The notes under the pieces are model-generated. The model saw only the letters and a list, made by a program, of their open reading frames with translations, was not told the origin of the DNA and searched no databases. From Mesaphorura yosii (lineage: Eukaryota > Arthropoda > Collembola > Poduromorpha > Tullbergiidae), in NCBI GenBank assembly GCA_009869945.1, contig WIXG01000143.1, positions 115,141-179,140 of the forward strand: 64,000 bases of DNA. Direction: 5' to 3'. Made by a program: the position numbers and the translations under genes. Below, in pieces: positions 23,414 through 36,300 of the stretch (within the stretch, counting starts at the first letter, position 1; every line of letters starts with the position of its first letter).

Positions 23414-26400
23414 ATGGATGCAGAAGATGACGTCAAACAGTCCAAACCTCGACCTCCTCCCCTTGAAGTATGAGATAAACAGAGTTATCTTAGAAGATAA
23501 ACAAAACAATGCGGAGTGGATGATAATACTGTGCCGATTAATTCTAGATTCCAACTATTACCACCTCCAACAACTCTGGCGGACCCAAGACTCCAACGCC
23601 GGGTCCGTCCAGTGCCACGGGAGGTCTGTCCGGTGGGAAGAGCAAGACAGCGACGGAGAAGAAGATTGGCCATCGTCGAATTAATGAGGGTGGAAATGTC
23701 ACGTACAAGAAAATTGAAACCTCGCAGATTATGGGGTCAATTCAATTGGGTATCCAGCAAGCAATTGGTGGATTAGCGTCTAAACCTGAAAGAGATCTTT
23801 TAATGCAAGACTTCATGACAGTTGAGCAAGCGCACTTTTCCTCGAGTGGTTCCAACATGACGCCCGCACATCATTACTCCGATTTTCGTTTCAAGACATA
23901 CGCTCCAATAGCTTTTCGTTACTTCCGTGATCTCTTTGGAATTCAGCCTGACGACTTTTTGATGTCGCTCTGTAGTCAGCCGTTACGAGAACTGTCGAAT
24001 CCAGGAGCTAGTGGAAGTATTTTTTATTTGACCGCTGACGACGAATTTATCATCAAAACTGTGATGCTGAAAGAGTGTGACTTTCTGCAGGTAAGTAATA
24101 ACTTGGTCTTAAAATTGCGAGAAGTTTACTAGAGAAAAAGAAGTAAAGCTGAAAGGGTTAACAACGGGAGGAAAAACTAGCCTAAAGAAAGTCATAAGTT
24201 AATCTTGTCTAAGTCCTTAAGTCTTGGAGTCAGAGACTAATTTTATTTCTATTTCTTTTCTCTGCAGAAACTGCTTCCAGGATATTATATGAATCTAAAC
24301 CAGGTGAGTATTTGCTAGATGCATTTTACGTTTTCCTTCGTCTTATATCTGTATCTTATGTGTCCATTTTATGTTTCAGAACCCGAGGACGCTGTTGCCC
24401 AAGTTCTTTGGCCTGTATTGTTATCAGTGCAATTCTAAAAACGTTCGGCTCTGTGCAATGAATAATTTATTGCCTTCTTCAGTCAAGATGCATCAGAAAT
24501 ATGATCTCAAGGGTTCGACGTACAAAAGGAAAGCATCGAAGGCAGAATGTCAGAAAGCTCATCCCACTTACAAAGACTTGGACTTTATTATGCATCATCC
24601 GGAAGGAATTTTTCTAGAAGCTGATACGTGTAATGCACTCATAAAGACGATGCAACGAGATTGCCGTGTACTAGAATCATTTAAGATTATGGATTATTCC
24701 CTCCTTGTTGGTATTCATAATTTGGACATCGCTGCAAAGGAAAAGGCCGAACAGCGGCTGAAGCCATTCAAACGTGACGGCGATGATGAAATCACTGACG
24801 ATGAAACTGGTGAATTTGTTCCTGGAAGTGGCTTAGGCCGCACCAAATCCATAAACCGACAGAAATTAGTGGCCCATTCCACAGCTTTAGAAAGTATTCA
24901 AGCAGAGAGTGAACCGATCGATGCGGAGGAGGATGTGCCGCCTGGAGGAATTCCCGCCAGGAACGCGAAGGGAGAAAGGCTGCTATTGTTTCTGGGACTG
25001 ATCGACATTCTTCAGAGTTACAGGCTGAAAAAGAAACTGGAGCACACGTTTAAGGCCATGATTCATGATGGAGATACAGTGTCCGTTCACCGGCCTAGCT
25101 TTTACGCGGAACGGTTCATGAATTTCATGATCAAGAACGTGTTTAAGAAGATTCCATCACGTAAGTTTGCCTTAAACTCATCTTGGGTTGATTTGATACT
25201 TCTTAACACGGTGTTCTAGGGCAAAGACGGTTTATTCGGGTTTATCCAAATTCATTTTTCGTATCATTGTTGAACTGCGATTGTCAATGGGCATTTCTAT
25301 GTTGTTCGTTCGGGGTAAATTTTTGTGGGCTAAACGTGACTTAAATATGCTTTCGTTTCACATTTCTTCGATGGGATCTTTCTGTTGTTTCTTTTGTGGG
25401 TTATCTTGCTATCAGAAGTGAAATGCACCGTATATCGTTACAATGTAAAATGCACAATGAATATGTAAAATATGCATGCAATGATATGGATAACTGGATA
25501 GATAAGCGAAAGTGAATTTATGGAAATTGAATGGTGGGTATTTCTCTTTTTCTCTTGCCGCTGTTTCTTCTCCCAAACTGTGTAGTGGATTTGCCAGAAA
25601 TCAAAGGAAATCATCGTAAATTCCGTAACTTGGTCTCCTCATATCTAGGTACTTGCATCTTGCTCTTGCAACTTGACTTGGATGTTTGTAAAAAGTCTAT
25701 TAACACCCTGAAATGAACCTGCACAGTTAAGCCATTCATATTTAGTTCCAGTCATTTTCATCCTAGTTATAGTGAAGTGAGTGAAATCATGTAGCAGTGT
25801 AGAATATTGCAGACATGTTTTAGTTTATGAGTTAATAGTCGTATCATTTATCACCCAATCACCGTAGATTGTAGAACTTTTATTTAACATAGCAATTTAG
25901 GAATTTATTAGCGATTAGTTGTTGATCAGACCAAAATTCGAGATCACTTGAAACAAATTATCTTGTATTATGCAGCTCTGAAGCATTCTCCTTCAAAGAA
26001 GAGAATTGGCTACAAGCACAGATCTTCCTTGGATCAACCAGACAAGATTGAGTGCCATGATGAAATTAATGGTAATTTCTTCTGCCTTCTTTTTAAGATA
26101 GGATAGAATTTTTCAACCCAATCGCCCTAGGTGTAATCATTAGGCACGGTACACGGTTGGACGGACAAATTCGACCTCTTTCTGCTTGCGCTATAATCCT
26201 ACTCTGTTTTCTGGAACCTGCTTTGAGCCTGAGACTGGGTTGAGGTGGTGACCGGTGGCATTATTCACGACCTCGCGCTTGTGTCTGTTCATAACTGTTT
26301 TGGGACGGTAGCTTTATGCAATTCTAACTGTAACTGCGACATGGTGGGGCTAACGTGAATCTTTGCAGGCGGGGACTAATTTTCTCACTACTTACGCTTT

Positions 26401-27891
26401 GCCGCTTCTTGCTTTTCAGGGAATGCATCCACCGCTTCGATCGAACCCCTCACCACACAAACTCCGTCAAACGCAATAAGTAAGACTAGCAAGACAAATA
26501 TTCAAGACGATCAAGTTAGGAGTACTGCCAGTGCCACGTCCGTAAAACGAGAAGCAACTCGTACCTCAACGAGTGGGTCGTCAGGAGGAGAGCCAGGATC
26601 TTCTGAACCGACTCCCAAACCAACCCCAATTCCACTCCCGTCACCTCGTAACTATCCTGCTGTTCTAACGAAGGAGAGGCCACTTCAAGGCACTTTGTCC
26701 TCAACACCGAAATCGAAAGTTCCGCCACCTGTACCGCCTCGGACACCGAAACGATCTGGTGCCACGCCGACGCAAGGACCTCCCACAGCTTCTGATAAGA
26801 AAGGTCAAGAGGCTAAACCGCTAAAGCGTAAAATACAGTCCCCACAAGAACATTCTATCCTCTTTCAGCAAACGCCATTGATAATTTTAGGAAATTGCAC
26901 AAAAAGTGTTTTTACAAGCGTAGATATAGATTTCGGTTGACTGTCTAAGATATAAATAACATGTAACACGCTTATGGGCAGGGTTCCTGTGCTCCAAATT
27001 TGACCTTGAGAAAGATGCGAAAAATCTTCCCGAAATTCATTCTGTCTTTAATTTCAGGAGGTGGTCCTCGCACAAGTATTCAGTTCGACGCTGCACGAAA
27101 ACTCAATCCAGATCAAGTAATAGAAACCGTATCTGCGTCAGATGTTTACGTTGAGACATTACCTTTTCGGTCTAGCCTGAGCGTAGCTTCGTCTAGCACT
27201 ACGTCTGGCGTCCTCACCAAATCACCTACTTCAGGGTACCGAAACACTTCGGGAACGGAGCCCTCCTGGACAGAAGGCACGCCCTCCTACACAACGAGTT
27301 CGTCGGATAGCAATAGCAGCGAAGGTAACCTGAGTGACTTTGGTATGTTCTACTCGATCGTGTCTTTAATAGTGCATTAATTTTTTGTATTGCGCAGGCT
27401 GTCCAGAAACGCCAGTAAAACGCAATAGTGCTGGAGAATTGGACGACGAGAATGAAAATCAAATGGTATGAACACACAATAATGGGCAATAACAGTGCAC
27501 TTCCTCCTATCAATATTCAGTATCGTACTACTACCGTAATCGTCTAACTCCAATCCTTTCTATGGAACTACTTGTCCAACCGTGCAATTCCCTTCGCCAA
27601 CCTTATTCATAACTTCTCCTTCAACCCCTCGTCGATTTCCGTTGGCTGGACCTTCGTTTTATACTGTTTGAAGCATGTCACTGATTAGTTTTGCTATCTT
27701 CCTCCAACTCACTGTCCTTTGCGTTGCCATGCTGGGATATGATATGAGTATGTTTCTGTCACACTTCTTGGAAACTCTGTTCATTTGTGCTTACACAAAC
27801 ATGTAAGAATGTATGGAAACTGCATTTTGTATCTGTGTCAAGTGACTGCATGTGTGATTGGTCGTCCTTGTACTTTCAGACTCATCTGTGA
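23414..27891 (+). CDS. PIP5K1: Phosphatidylinositol-4-phosphate 5-kinase, type I
   Basis: Join 23414..23467, 23548..24090, 24268..24303, 24380..25160, 25976..26071, 26420..26803 (or 26827), 27058..27342, 27398..27465, 27880..27891, about 752 residues. The enzyme makes PI(4,5)P2 from PI4P at the plasma membrane; insect counterparts are Skittles and PIP5K59B. Family blocks in order: [33 protein letters not shown] with the nucleotide-binding Lys, [30 protein letters not shown] (from about residue 252), [16 protein letters not shown] and the activation loop [29 protein letters not shown]. The Glu in KKLEH marks a type I (PI4P-preferring) enzyme. The long Ser/Pro/Thr-rich tail has PPPVPPR, a possible SH3 ligand. 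Two points are uncertain: the donor at 26804 is weak (GTCAAG), and the last exon gives only THL before a stop, whereas another frame there stays open to 27973. Confidence 0.92.
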
Positions 27892-30800
27892 CGGCAGCGG
27901 CAGTGACATGGCCATGAATGCAGTGCGTGCGGTGGCATGGCAGGCTCAGCAGCTGATGGATTACGAGTACTAATTCTTGATCTTTTGACTGAGATGTTCT
28001 TCAGACAGTAGTCTCCGAGTCGTGTGTAGTATTTTACTGTAACTGTTATACTAAAATGTGAAATGCCTACAATAACAAATCAGAGTCAAAAGTCATATAG
28101 TAGAATGTTAAGATAGTTTGTAACTAAATTATTATTACTGGTGATTGTGATTTCACGAAAGCCGAAAGAAATGCGTGCGCCACGAACTCGATTTGTTTTC
28201 TTAAGCACCAAGTGCGTAACAAGTATAGCCAATTCCACCAACTTACGAGGATACTTGCATTTAAGTTTCGTACTTTGAGTTTATTTTACTTACACCAACT
28301 GAAACCATCTTGATGTTCATAAAATTACAATTACACTCTTACGTTAATAGCGTCGTCGATGGAATGATTGACTGCGATCGCTGGGTTGTCATCAGAGTAT
28401 TATGAATTGTGAATTTATCCATTTAACTGATTCAATAAATAATACTACTAACTAATGCGGAAAATACCTTGGTCATGCCACGGGTCTCCTTCTTTTTGCG
28501 AAGCACAACCGCACAAGTATAATAGTATAATGTAGTTTAGCGAGTTCAGCAGTCTCGCGTTGCGGTGGTCTCACAATGCCCACGTCGCACTTGGCTTTCT
28601 CTCGCGTTGTCTCAACTCGCCTCGGCATCAGCATGACATCGGCATAGCGCAAACAACGCCCAACAACCGAGCTGTACATTCGCCGGGCACAACCATTGAG
28701 TTGACTGAATTCGCATGAAGTGGGAGTATGAGCTTCGCAAAAATCAATAACGTTATGTAACAGGTCAGTAGCACTGGAGACAGGAACACATGCACAGAAA
28801 AGGGACTTGCTCTTCATTCTCAGGATACGACCAGAAATAGAAATGTCGTCCTCAACGCAATTTAAACTCCTCATAACCAATCTGAAGTTGAATCAAGCCC
28901 AAGCCCCTAGATCGATTAACTGATCGCAATGATTTGATGGACTTCGATTCGGACCGGCAGAATTCATCCTAATCCAACTTTATAAGCCGAAAAATCTGAA
29001 GAGAAATTTTTATTTCTACAGTTGGTGGCGTGCATTGAAACACGACTACGAAATTACAATCCATCCAAATTCCAAAAAATTTCTATTTCCGATCTCCATT
29101 CAAATTCTGAAATCCGAATCCGAAGGTGAGACTACTTGTTCAATCAGATTAAGCAAGCCGTTGCGGATCAAGCATAGCACTGGACACTGGAAAAGCTTCA
29201 CCAGTGTCATATATATTTTTACCTTTTCTACAAGCTTGCAACTGAAATTACGCAGTGACCAGTGAGGTTCCCGCAATACCGCAGGACTGGCAGGACCTCT
29301 TCCATATGATTAATCAGATTACATAATGAACAAAGCATCATATCGCCATCAATTAATCGGTCTTAGGATAGCGTAGCTGGTAAGGAGGTTAAACTCGTGC
29401 GTTTATGGTGGTTGGGGAGTGAGTCGAGGTGCGTAGCGCACTATTAAAAAGTGTCAGGTCAGTGTCAACATACGGGGTCAGTAGTAACACACGTTTTATG
29501 GCGGAGTTCATTCTACTCCTCCTGAACGCTGAACGAGGAGCAGCACTGGCGAACAGGCGGACGGTTATTATTATGATTGCATGTTCTGCAGTGAACGGAG
29601 CAGCCACCACAGCAGTTTCAGTGAGTTCAGTACAGCAACAACAGGGCAAGTACTGTTATGTTATCCCCCAGAAGGTTTAGCTCATCCGAGTTCAATACTC
29701 TCAGAGTCTCAGTCTCACGGTTCTTCGTAACCCGTACAGTTAAATTTCATCTTTGCCACACCATTGTTTCGTGTGCAGCTCAGGGACAAACAACTCCTGA
29801 ACTCCGCCAGCTACATGTGCACAACAATAAGGCCTAAGCACCGAACCAGACCTGGATCCAGTGACTAAGCCCCGAATCTGAACTCTGGAAGTGCAAAATA
29901 AACTCGCAAGTGATCGTGTCAACAGTGCCCAGTTCTTGCTTGGCATCGTCTTTGTTGGACAGCCCGTAATCTTTTGGACATAATTTAGAGCCATGGGAGG
30001 GTGAAGCCAAGATGCCGAGTACTATACGTGGTAAGCAACAAAATTCAATCGCAATTAAGCCCGTTGGAGCGCGTACCGTTAAGAATTGGCAAAACTGCGT
30101 ATTCTATGCACTTTTTAAAATTCGCAATGCAGCATTGCGTATATGCTTGTTAGGGCAGCGAGCGAAGCGTGGATGAGGTCTCCATCGTGCCAATTAAGTA
30201 GCCTGGAAACGGTGAACCTGATCGTGGTCATTGAGGACAGCAGTTGCCATTGCCATACCCTGCCATGCCTTTGGAGTTGACATTTATAGTTAAAGTTATT
30301 GTGGATATGAACAGATGAGCACGCGAGCAAGTGTAGGAAATGCCATGCCACAGAGAGTAGGATAGTAGTGTGTACAATTTGGCAACTATGAGGTTATGTT
30401 AATGGCCGAGGTGAACGACCGAGATCCCGTTACTCCAACGCTAGTCGTACGTACCATAGCATTGTATACATTCATGCTTGCCTGTGTGCCATGAGCACAT
30501 ACAATGTAGACAGACTCATACAACCAAGTCAATAATACCATGGAGCTTGTACTTTGCCTCGTTGCTGCTGGGACTCGGGCTGCTGTGGCTGACTGTATAG
30601 TGGCCTTAGCAAGGCCGACTCACCCAACTCTGAGGAACTCCCACTCACCAACAGCCTCACTAACGTTCCTCATGCTTGATATCTCGTTCTCGGTCCTCCT
30701 AACTCGTATCACAGTCTTCAACCAGAAGAGTTATAAAGCAAATGCGAAATTCGAACAATTCTCTACGTAATAATGGCAAACAACAATTTTTCCACATGCT

Positions 30801-33331
30801 GCACAGCAGAGAAGAATGGTATCTGTCTCGTTCCTCGCATCTCACACTCGTTCGTTGTGTAATCATGTCGTCCGGCTCGTTTCGCCGTATCCGTAATCCT
30901 GGTCTGGTACGGGTCCGAAAACAGGTTTTTAATTCATTGTGTCATCTCCCTGCACGGCACTGCGAGGCTCATCCGCCTTGTAATGGCGAATTGTATGCAA
31001 AATGCAAATTGTCACCCACATCTTTCTTGTAGCCATTGACCATTTTAGCATAAACTCGAAACTCGCTTTGATAGTTTGGCTCTGGCCCGTCTGCCTCTCG
31101 ATTTAGCTTTGGCTTGGCTATAGCTCAGCGGTGTTTGTATTTCGCACTTATTTGTGGTGCAGCACCAAAATAATCTGACCAGGACTTAATTCTGAGTCTG
31201 TGCGGTCTTCCTCGGGGTCTATGTAGCATTATCTTGGTCTCTTGTGGTGATGATTCGAATTGGTTTTGGTCTGTGTCTGATAGCGCTCATTTTGCTGTGG
31301 TGTTGGTTCAGTGAAACAAACGTAAGGCGATGGCGGATGATGAACGACGACAGAGGGCTAGACGACGAATTCATATTCATAAATTATCACTTGCGTGCTA
31401 ATGCGAAAGTCAAAGCTAAAGCCAAGCCACGGAATCTTTTCGCGTTCGCATTCGCTTCGCATTGCATGATTGCGTCTTGCATACGTATTGGCCATTGATA
31501 CGGGTGTTAGTTTGAAATTACGGTAAACGACTAGGACGAGTCGAAAGATGCAAGCTCATGTCAGCCATAAAACAATGTACCTGTACAATTTACAACGTGC
31601 AGTAAAAGGAAAAGAGCGTTTACAGCATCATATTTCAAATCTCGAATGATTTCAGCAGGCTGAAGCAAAGCAAAGCAAAAACAAAGCAGAGAATCATCTC
31701 CGTCGTGAAATGAAGTGATGGACTGCGCCGAGTATGAAGAATGAGTGTGAGCATGAGGGCATAGTCGAGGCGTTTGGGTTGCGTTTACAGTTAGATTCAT
31801 AAAATAAAAGGCCCGAAGGTATCTCTTACTCACTGCAGGCTTGGGTTTACAATTTCGGATAAGTACAAGTTCCTTTTTTAAAGTTTTTGTATTACAAAGG
31901 GAAATAACGGCTCTTCAAACTGTTAATGTTATTATTATTATTTTTCTTGTGCACTAGCACCAGTCAACGCAACAATACAAGTACAAGTACAGCGCACAAG
32001 TGCGTGATAGAGTGCTCAGACAATGCATGAACAGCACAGGATTCAGGATGCAGGAGCAATTGCGGCAACCTGATCCGCCGACGACTCGTCAGACGCAGGC
32101 TCTCAACTATCAATTATTTCAGTTTTATCCTGAGTACATAAAAATAGAGCTGCAGAGCGCTGCGATGGGAAATGCATCTGTACACAATTCACAGAGCGCA
32201 GGGAAGAGTTCATTTTCTGATTAGGATCTAATTTCAAAATGCACTGCTGTGTTCCAGGGCCTGGAGCTCATTAATAACTTATTGCAGCAGAGTTGCAGGT
32301 TCATGTTCAGATGAATTTGAGCCCAATTTATGACTTTTCCCAATCTCGGGATTGATTGCATCCAATTCTTGTTGCAAGACAAGAAACAAAGATTTCTTTC
32401 TCCGTTGTTTTGATCCACCCGTCATTTCCGTTTTACGACTTCTTCCTTCTTCCGTACCCCGCTGTGATTCGTGCTTTCAAGCGCATGACAGTGGCATCGG
32501 CACAAGACCCTTGCCACGAGTTGTTTATGATCTTTTGCCGTCTACATTGTTTTAGTGCTGTGAAAAGCTGCAGTCAGCCATGGTCGCCGTGCATTGCAGT
32601 GCATAGATAGGAAAGGGTGCTGCCATACCGAAGCTGGGGCTGAGGGTGTAGGAATCTCTCATCGTGTCTCGGAGGCATGCAGCAGATTTTTGCTTAATAA
32701 ACGTTATTATTTTTATGGCACTTGCCTCTATTATTATTACGCTGGTTGTTATTTAAAGTAACTGATAAACACGAGACGTGAAGCCGTATATTTACTTTAC
32801 TCTGTTATACGGCAGTCGGTGGTTGCTAGGCTCTGGCTAAAAGGCTATCGCATTGGGCCAACTACAAGGTATGAAGCCAGCACGTAATGTGCTGGCTGGT
32901 TTGGCTGGGAGCTTGGAGGCAGCAGGCCTGAGGTTGGAGTGTGAGTAGGAAACGCGTACGTATGTTTTGAGGCAGGGGAAGTTGAGACGATCCCTGAGTT
33001 TGAGTTTGTTGCACCTCCCAATCTCTTCGCACACAACATCGGCTCGGAAAGTGTGTCAGTAGGAAATAAAAGTTAGATGAGTGTTGAAAAGTTGGTGCTT
33101 CACAACTCGCAACTCGCTCCGCTCGGCTCTCCTTCGCCTGACTTCAGAAGCAGTTGCTATTCGTGCAGGGGCTCGGTAACTCGGCTCCTTTGGGCGACCG
33201 CGGCTCGGATCGGAATACGGCAAAGTGTGCGGCAGTCAGACTGCCAGTGAACGAACAAGCATTGTGCAAAATCTTGAACCCGACTCCCAGTTTTCTCTCG
33301 ATGGTGATTTGTGCAAACGAAAAAGCGAATC
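27892..33331. other. Gene-free region between PIP5K1 and HR3
   Basis: No gene is recognised over about 5.4 kb. It should hold the PIP5K1 3' UTR and the HR3 promoter and 5' UTR. Open frames at 28473-28880 (-) and 32000-32224 (+) have no recognisable domain, and the latter does not splice in frame to HR3. Confidence 0.5.
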
Positions 33332-36300
33332 ATGGATTTGTGGGATAAAATTTGGGCCTCGCAGCCTCAGACGAAAAATCCAATTGTCGATATTCCGTCG
33401 CCTTCATCGAGCCCGACCCCTTCGCCAGGATCCATCAAAGGTATTGAAAATATTCGCATTTGAAGGAGCGCAGCGACGCGAGACTGAATTTGACTGCCAC
33501 GCAAGTAATCGATTCTGGGAGGTCCAGATTTTCCACGGACTCAGGTCCCGTTTCGCATTTAATCCATTCGTCCAATCGTTTCCAATCTCGCGTCGCGTAT
33601 CGCATTTCGAAACGCAGTTCACAATTTAATGTGATTTTAATACGCAAATAATTACGTTCGCGTAATTGCAATTGTAATTGGCTGCTGTGCATTACGTGGA
33701 GATTGGAGATTGCAATATCGTAAGAATTGCATGTAAAATTAAGAGAAATTGCACACAAAACTTATGACGTATGACATAATAGCAGCAATATCGCATTGCC
33801 CCAGAGAAGCCAGGCAAAACGCGAAACGTAGTTGTGCTGTGGTCGTAGTGTGAGAATGGCAAGGCATAAGCAGCAGCAGCGTGAGGGCAATAACCTAATG
33901 CTGTATGATATAATCAATTCGCATTCACCAACCCGTAGCACAATCCTCTGTGCACTACTGCCATACTGCCAAGAACCAGCTTCAAGCTTCAGCGTACTTG
34001 TGCGTTGTGAGATTCGCAATACTCGAGCCGAGCCATGCATTCTCTTTCGCGAAACGCGATTCTAGTCGCAGCGCAGTCGACGACTTGACTACGGAAATAT
34101 TTCTCATAATATTAATGGCATCGCAGGCAGGCACAAAAAGTTTCTAGATTTTCACTTTGCTGTAGTAAATACTTGATTTTTCCAATGCATTTCATTCATG
34201 ATGGAGCCCAGATGGCTTGATGGGGTGCATGGAAATGACTTGCAAATGCGGAAAACGTTGAGTAAAACCAGTTTCTGCGACTGCAAAAATTGCAACAAAC
34301 TTCTTCTGCATCCGCATGTACGACAATGTTTCATTTCACAGACACTCTGGACTAATTAAGTGGATCATTGGGCCATCCTCTCATGCTTGCGCTGATAAGA
34401 TAAGGCAGTACACGGCAGGGCTGATGCTCGTTCCATTGAAATTTGAAAACATCCGAATTCCATGCAAGTTAACGCCTCTACCATGCGGAATTCTTGCAAA
34501 AACGTTTTCTTGTGCTCAGTGCAAGACATTCACATTTTTCGCGAAAACGCAAATTGCACGCAAGCTCAGGTAGCGAATAGGAAGTGAAATTATGGTTATG
34601 AGTTACGTGTACGTCTGCGTTCACGTAATGACCAGCCAGCTCATTTCGCTCATACACAGATGCATGAGGAATAGGAAAGGTTTGGAAAGTCAGCCAACTC
34701 GAGCCAGTGTCCGCCGTTGTTGTGATTCATAAGTGCATTCATTTATTATAGCCTTTCTCATACACTTTACTTCCTATTCCTATTCCTGAAAAGGAATGCC
34801 TTCCTGAGACGCAGAGGCAGGCCGACATAACTGAATAACTGTACTTTCCGTACTCGTACCTAAGCATGATATTTCTCTAGACCGAGCCGTCGTCGTACCA
34901 CTCAGCCCAGTGTTGGCTGCATTGGAAAGATTATACTGTGTACTTGCTGGTGGTGGTGGTACAACAATGGCAGTGGGTTTGCGCTCACGTCTGTCTTTCT
35001 GAGTAAACAGACTTCATTAATAAATACAACACAATACCTGTCCCGTCCGTGCGTATGTGATGCATGCATGAAGTATTACGTGATAATCCATACTTTTTGC
35101 ACGTCGCATTCAGACTTCATACATCCAACATTTAACAGCGCAAAAATATGCAGAGATACAAACGAGTTTGAATTCATCGTTGTAAAAATTATTACATCCA
35201 CATTCCACTGCGCTGTGCTATTCGCAATTCGCTATTCACATGCGATGAGATATAATAATAATAAAGTGCGCTGGCTGTGTTGTGCCTTTTCCTCGTCGAG
35301 TCAGACTGAAAGTAGGTCGATGTTCTCTGTGACTCTTGGCTGACTTGTCTGCCAGCAGCAAGCAGTGGAGGGTTTGTTGTGTGTACGTAATACGTACACG
35401 CAGAAGAGCACTGACTGGCTTGGCTTCGCATGATATGAGCGTACGAGTATGTTGCATCACGCGAGACTCGGCGAAAAGTGTTACACCATATAGACGTGGT
35501 TGCCACTTCCTCTTATACAAAATGCAAAATACGCTACGCTAATGTACGGAATGGCATGGCTTTACACTTATGTGCGGTGCGGGTATGCCGTCAAGTGCAG
35601 CAGTATGGAATAATTCGCAAATCTGAACTTTGATACAAAAATTGCAAATCAATCAACGTACAACTACGACTAGTATACAGGTTATGAATGATATGAATTG
35701 AATTGAGTGCAGATTGTGCTCACTTGAATTCGTACCTTTTACGTATACTATGGACGCAGAGTCACAGAGTTTCCTGTCGAATCCGTGAGGCGAGTATGAG
35801 CATGAGAATTTTGGGACTTGTCCGAATCGGAACCCGAAATTGTGCCAATGTAAATGGCAATTGTCCAAGGAGGGACGGCACTGCGTGGCATGGCAAATTG
35901 GTGGAAGTGAAATACGACGAATGATTCACAGCTGCTGTGTGCTGTGGATGTCAGATCGCTGCTTCCTCGAATCGCCCAGTGACAAAATTACACGAAATGT
36001 CGCTCTATACAAACAGATCGGTTTACCATTTGTTTTAACCATTAATGTCTCCTGTGTGGCACAGCCGCTGCGCTGCTGCTGCTAACTTTTATCCACGTTT
36101 ATTGGCATTGAGCATTGGAATGTGATTTAAGAAGAGCGAATTTTACCGACTCTCATTATGCGTTAGTATTCAACTTTACGTGTGAAAAAACTTGAGCATT
36201 TGTGTTTGTATTTTGCCACAAACCTTTGATTACAAACGGCTCTGCATTTTATGTGCTATTTTTTCTCGCATGTATGAGCTCTCAAATTCTACGCTGCTGT

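Noticed and set aside
28473-28880. 135-codon minus-strand frame
   Set aside because: No recognisable domain, no splice or polyadenylation context, and composition like the surrounding non-coding DNA.
29454-29482. AGGTCA and GGGTCA half-sites considered as an ecdysone or RORE element for HR3
   Set aside because: The spacing is neither an inverted repeat with 1-nt spacer nor a standard direct repeat, and the base before AGGTCA does not fit a RORE.
32000-32224. Frame beginning MRDRVLRQCMN considered as an HR3 N-terminal exon
   Set aside because: It has no in-phase donor before its stop, while the exon at 33332-33440 fits HR3 in sequence and phase.
33225-33629. 134-codon plus-strand frame overlapping HR3 exon 1
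   Set aside because: It is in a different frame from the HR3 start exon and has no family resemblance.
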